From the IMG/VR virus record IMGVR_UViG_3300025647_000174, positions 1 to 30,771 of that record: a DNA stretch of 30,771 nucleotides; one strand, given 5' to 3'. Every line of letters begins with the position of its first letter. Within the stretch, counting starts at the first letter, position 1. The notes beneath the pieces are model-generated. The model did no database searches. It saw only the letters and a program-made list of their open reading frames with translations, and was not told the origin of the DNA. This stretch comes from a virus. Position numbers and translations under genes: made by a program. This document shows, in pieces, positions 28,964 through 30,771 of the stretch.

Positions 28964-30771
28964 ATGGATTTAAGTCGCGTTTATGAAGCACTTAAAAATG
29001 CAGACGCGGCGGGGGATACCGCAGCGGCTACTGAACTCGCCACATATATCCGTCAAACACAAGATCAAGAAGCAAAAGAACTTAAAGCGCTACGAAAAGA
29101 GTACGGTCCCGGTATCTTTAAGACCTTCACACAAGGCGTAGGTCGTGGCGCGGGGGAGTTTGGCTCTCTTGTTACGGACATTATTCCTGCAATGGCAGGG
29201 TCTGCGCTTGGGTTTGAGGACTATGCCAAGGAACAATTAGCGGAAGCCGCGCAAAAACGCCAAGCGCGTGAACTGGAAGCCCCTCCGGTATTCCGTTCGT
29301 ATAAAGATGTTGAAGGCTTTGGAGATGCGCTGAAGTTTGGCGCTGAAGTCATTGGCGAGCAGATACCCAATATCGCAACGTCCTTAATTCCCGGTGTCGG
29401 GGGTGGCGTTTTAGCTGGTCGTGCTGCGTTAACTACTGCTGGCAAAGCTCTTGCTACACAGGCGGCAGAACGTGGGCTTGTTGGTGAGGCGGCTACAGCA
29501 TTCGTTGCTGAGGGTATGAAACGTGCTGCACCACAGGTGGCAGCTAGAGCGGGAATGGGTACAAACGTCGGAACCTTCCTTGGAGCTTACGCGCAAAACG
29601 CTCCGGAGGTTTTCCAAAACGTCTTTGAGGAAACAGGCCAATTAGAACCCGGCGTAGCGATGTTGTTTGGAGCGGGTTCTGCTGCTCTGGATTCAGTGCT
29701 ACCCGCGACATTGGCTAGGCAGCTTACCGGTCCTATGAAGGTCGGTATCGTTGAGAAGGTTCTTGAGAAGTCCGGAATGGACAAGGGGCTGCTGCGTAGT
29801 GTTACCGCAGGCATACTCAAAGGTGTCCCCAGTGAGGGACTAACCGAGGGCGCTCAGGAAGCGATCAGTATCGCGGCTGAAAAGTTCGTAGCCAACAACC
29901 CACAAATCTTTGAGAGCAAAGAGTGGGACCGCATCATGGAGTCCAGTGTCCGTGGCGCGATTGCTGGTGGCGCATTTAGCGCTGCTGGTAGTGGTGTGGA
30001 GCGGATGCGGGAAGGTGCTAAGCGTAAACAACAGTTAGCGGATGCACTTGAACGACGAGGACAACGCCAAGAAGCTGCCCGACTACGTGCAGAAGTTGCA
30101 CAAGCAGAAGCCGAAATTGCCGCCATCGAAAGTGGTGAAGCACAAGGACAACTTCCCGGAATGGAGGTTGGTCCCTACACATCCTTATTTACCCCCGCTC
30201 AAGTCAGTGCGGAAGCTAAAAAGCAGGGGAAGCAGAAAGCCGCAGGCGTACAACGCGAGTTCTTTGATGCCGAGGGCAAGCTAACCAAGGCTGCGGAAAA
30301 GGCGGCTACAGCGGACGAAAAGCGTACCGCAATTATCGAGCGCCAACGTGCCCAGCGCGAAGCTGCTGCACAAAAGGAAGCACAGAAAGCTGACCAGCTA
30401 AAGCTTAAGAAACTGCTTGCCGCACAACAGTTGACTCTTCCCGGCTTCTCAGAAGAAGAAATTGCTGCAACGCGGCAACGCGAAGCCGACGTGCAAGCAC
30501 GGATTGCCGAAACCGGTCAGGGGGATTTATTTGGCGGTATGCCCCCCGCACCCACAACCGCACCCGCACCCGCACCCGCCCCTATTCCGGGAGTGGAAGG
30601 TACTATCATCAGTGACACCAAAGCATTTGGTAAACAGCTTGGTGTCGGCCCTACGGCCAAAATGCTGAAAGCCGTAGCGGGTAAAGATCTTTCCAACCCC
30701 GCAGACGTAGCCGAGGTCAGACAGATACTGGAGGCTTATGCGTCGGGCAAGCCCGCTGTCGGTGCCGCAGA
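28964..30771 (+). CDS. large internal virion/polyvalent protein (3' end beyond the window)
   Basis: Open for 602 codons to the window edge, so the true protein is longer. ATG 28964 has AAGGA at 28953-28957. The N-terminal helix (MDLSRVYEALKNADAAGDTA) is followed by Gly/Ala-rich hydrophobic stretches (about 52-80, 128-160 and 215-250) and GVPSEGLTEGAQEAISIAAE (about 287-306). A long charged helical part (about 345-510) is broken by short Q-x-x-hydrophobic motifs. A Pro/Ala linker (APAPAPAPIP, about 530-545) precedes a new globular-looking part at the edge. Such mosaics are typical of the biggest ejected virion proteins (T7 gp16-like) or of polyvalent proteins. Enzymatic domains may lie downstream of the window. 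Confidence 0.68.
   Translation, partial: MDLSRVYEALKNADAAGDTAAATELATYIRQTQDQEAKELKALRKEYGPGIFKTFTQGVGRGAGEFGSLVTDIIPAMAGSALGFEDYAKEQLAEAAQKRQARELEAPPVFRSYKDVEGFGDALKFGAEVIGEQIPNIATSLIPGVGGGVLAGRAALTTAGKALATQAAERGLVGEAATAFVAEGMKRAAPQVAARAGMGTNVGTFLGAYAQNAPEVFQNVFEETGQLEPGVAMLFGAGSAALDSVLPATLARQLTGPMKVGIVEKVLEKSGMDKGLLRSVTAGILKGVPSEGLTEGAQEAISIAAEKFVANNPQIFESKEWDRIMESSVRGAIAGGAFSAAGSGVERMREGAKRKQQLADALERRGQRQEAARLRAEVAQAEAEIAAIESGEAQGQLPGMEVGPYTSLFTPAQVSAEAKKQGKQKAAGVQREFFDAEGKLTKAAEKAATADEKRTAIIERQRAQREAAAQKEAQKADQLKLKKLLAAQQLTLPGFSEEEIAATRQREADVQARIAETGQGDLFGGMPPAPTTAPAPAPAPIPGVEGTIISDTKAFGKQLGVGPTAKMLKAVAGKDLSNPADVAEVRQILEAYASGKPAVGAA

Noticed and set aside
1-30771. tRNA genes and a tape-measure gene with programmed frameshift chaperones
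   Set aside because: No cloverleaf-like sequence or CCA-ending tRNA was seen, and no long helical tape-measure protein is present; the plan is short-tailed.

Overview
This window looks like the late (virion and lysis) region of a tailed dsDNA bacteriophage of environmental type. Every convincing gene is on the + strand. Genes are packed end to end, with ATGA, TGATG and TAATG stop/start overlaps, and base composition is close to balanced. The architecture is podovirus-like: capsid, adaptors, nozzle-like tail protein, then a block of large internal or ejection-type proteins. I see no tape measure, sheath, baseplate, terminase, portal, integrase or replication gene. The host cannot be named from the sequence.

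Layout. 1-1575: end of an unidentified gene, a probable head decoration protein and a Mu gpT-like major capsid protein. 1576-1745: the only real intergenic region, holding a strong terminator, a sigma70-like promoter and a leader that can fold as an H-type pseudoknot beside the next Shine-Dalgarno (SD). 1746-5782: small head-associated genes, including a run of tiny Lys/Arg/Gly-rich proteins that share a short module (ADGxAxRGKTRGxM), plus a first adaptor and a zinc-ribbon protein. 5785-6617: a free-standing GIY-YIG homing endonuclease gene that appears to have landed exactly at the start codon of a second adaptor gene, which now seems to begin with AUU. 7311-17278: a long array of tail-fibre and receptor-binding genes with internal duplications, swapped modules and two tail-assembly chaperones. 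One fibre-chaperone cassette (15410-17278) is clearly AT-richer. 17271-19343: a cupin protein and a lysis cassette (two small membrane proteins, a 3-TM holin, a GH24 lysozyme). 19346-22605: a large nozzle-like tail protein and another fibre. 22670-30771: low-complexity and repeat-rich proteins, a GNAT-like protein and a large polyprotein-like gene that runs off the window, together resembling an internal-virion/ejection set.

How they work together: head genes build and stabilise the capsid. The two adaptors and the nozzle-like protein would make the neck and short tail. The fibre array, with its chaperones, sets host recognition. Holin and lysozyme release progeny. The last block is probably packaged and ejected with the DNA. 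The most unusual items are the module repeated across small basic proteins, the endonuclease insertion that replaced an ATG by AUU, the pseudoknot leader, and a hairpin at 8437-8453 that would shorten an otherwise over-long SD-to-start distance.
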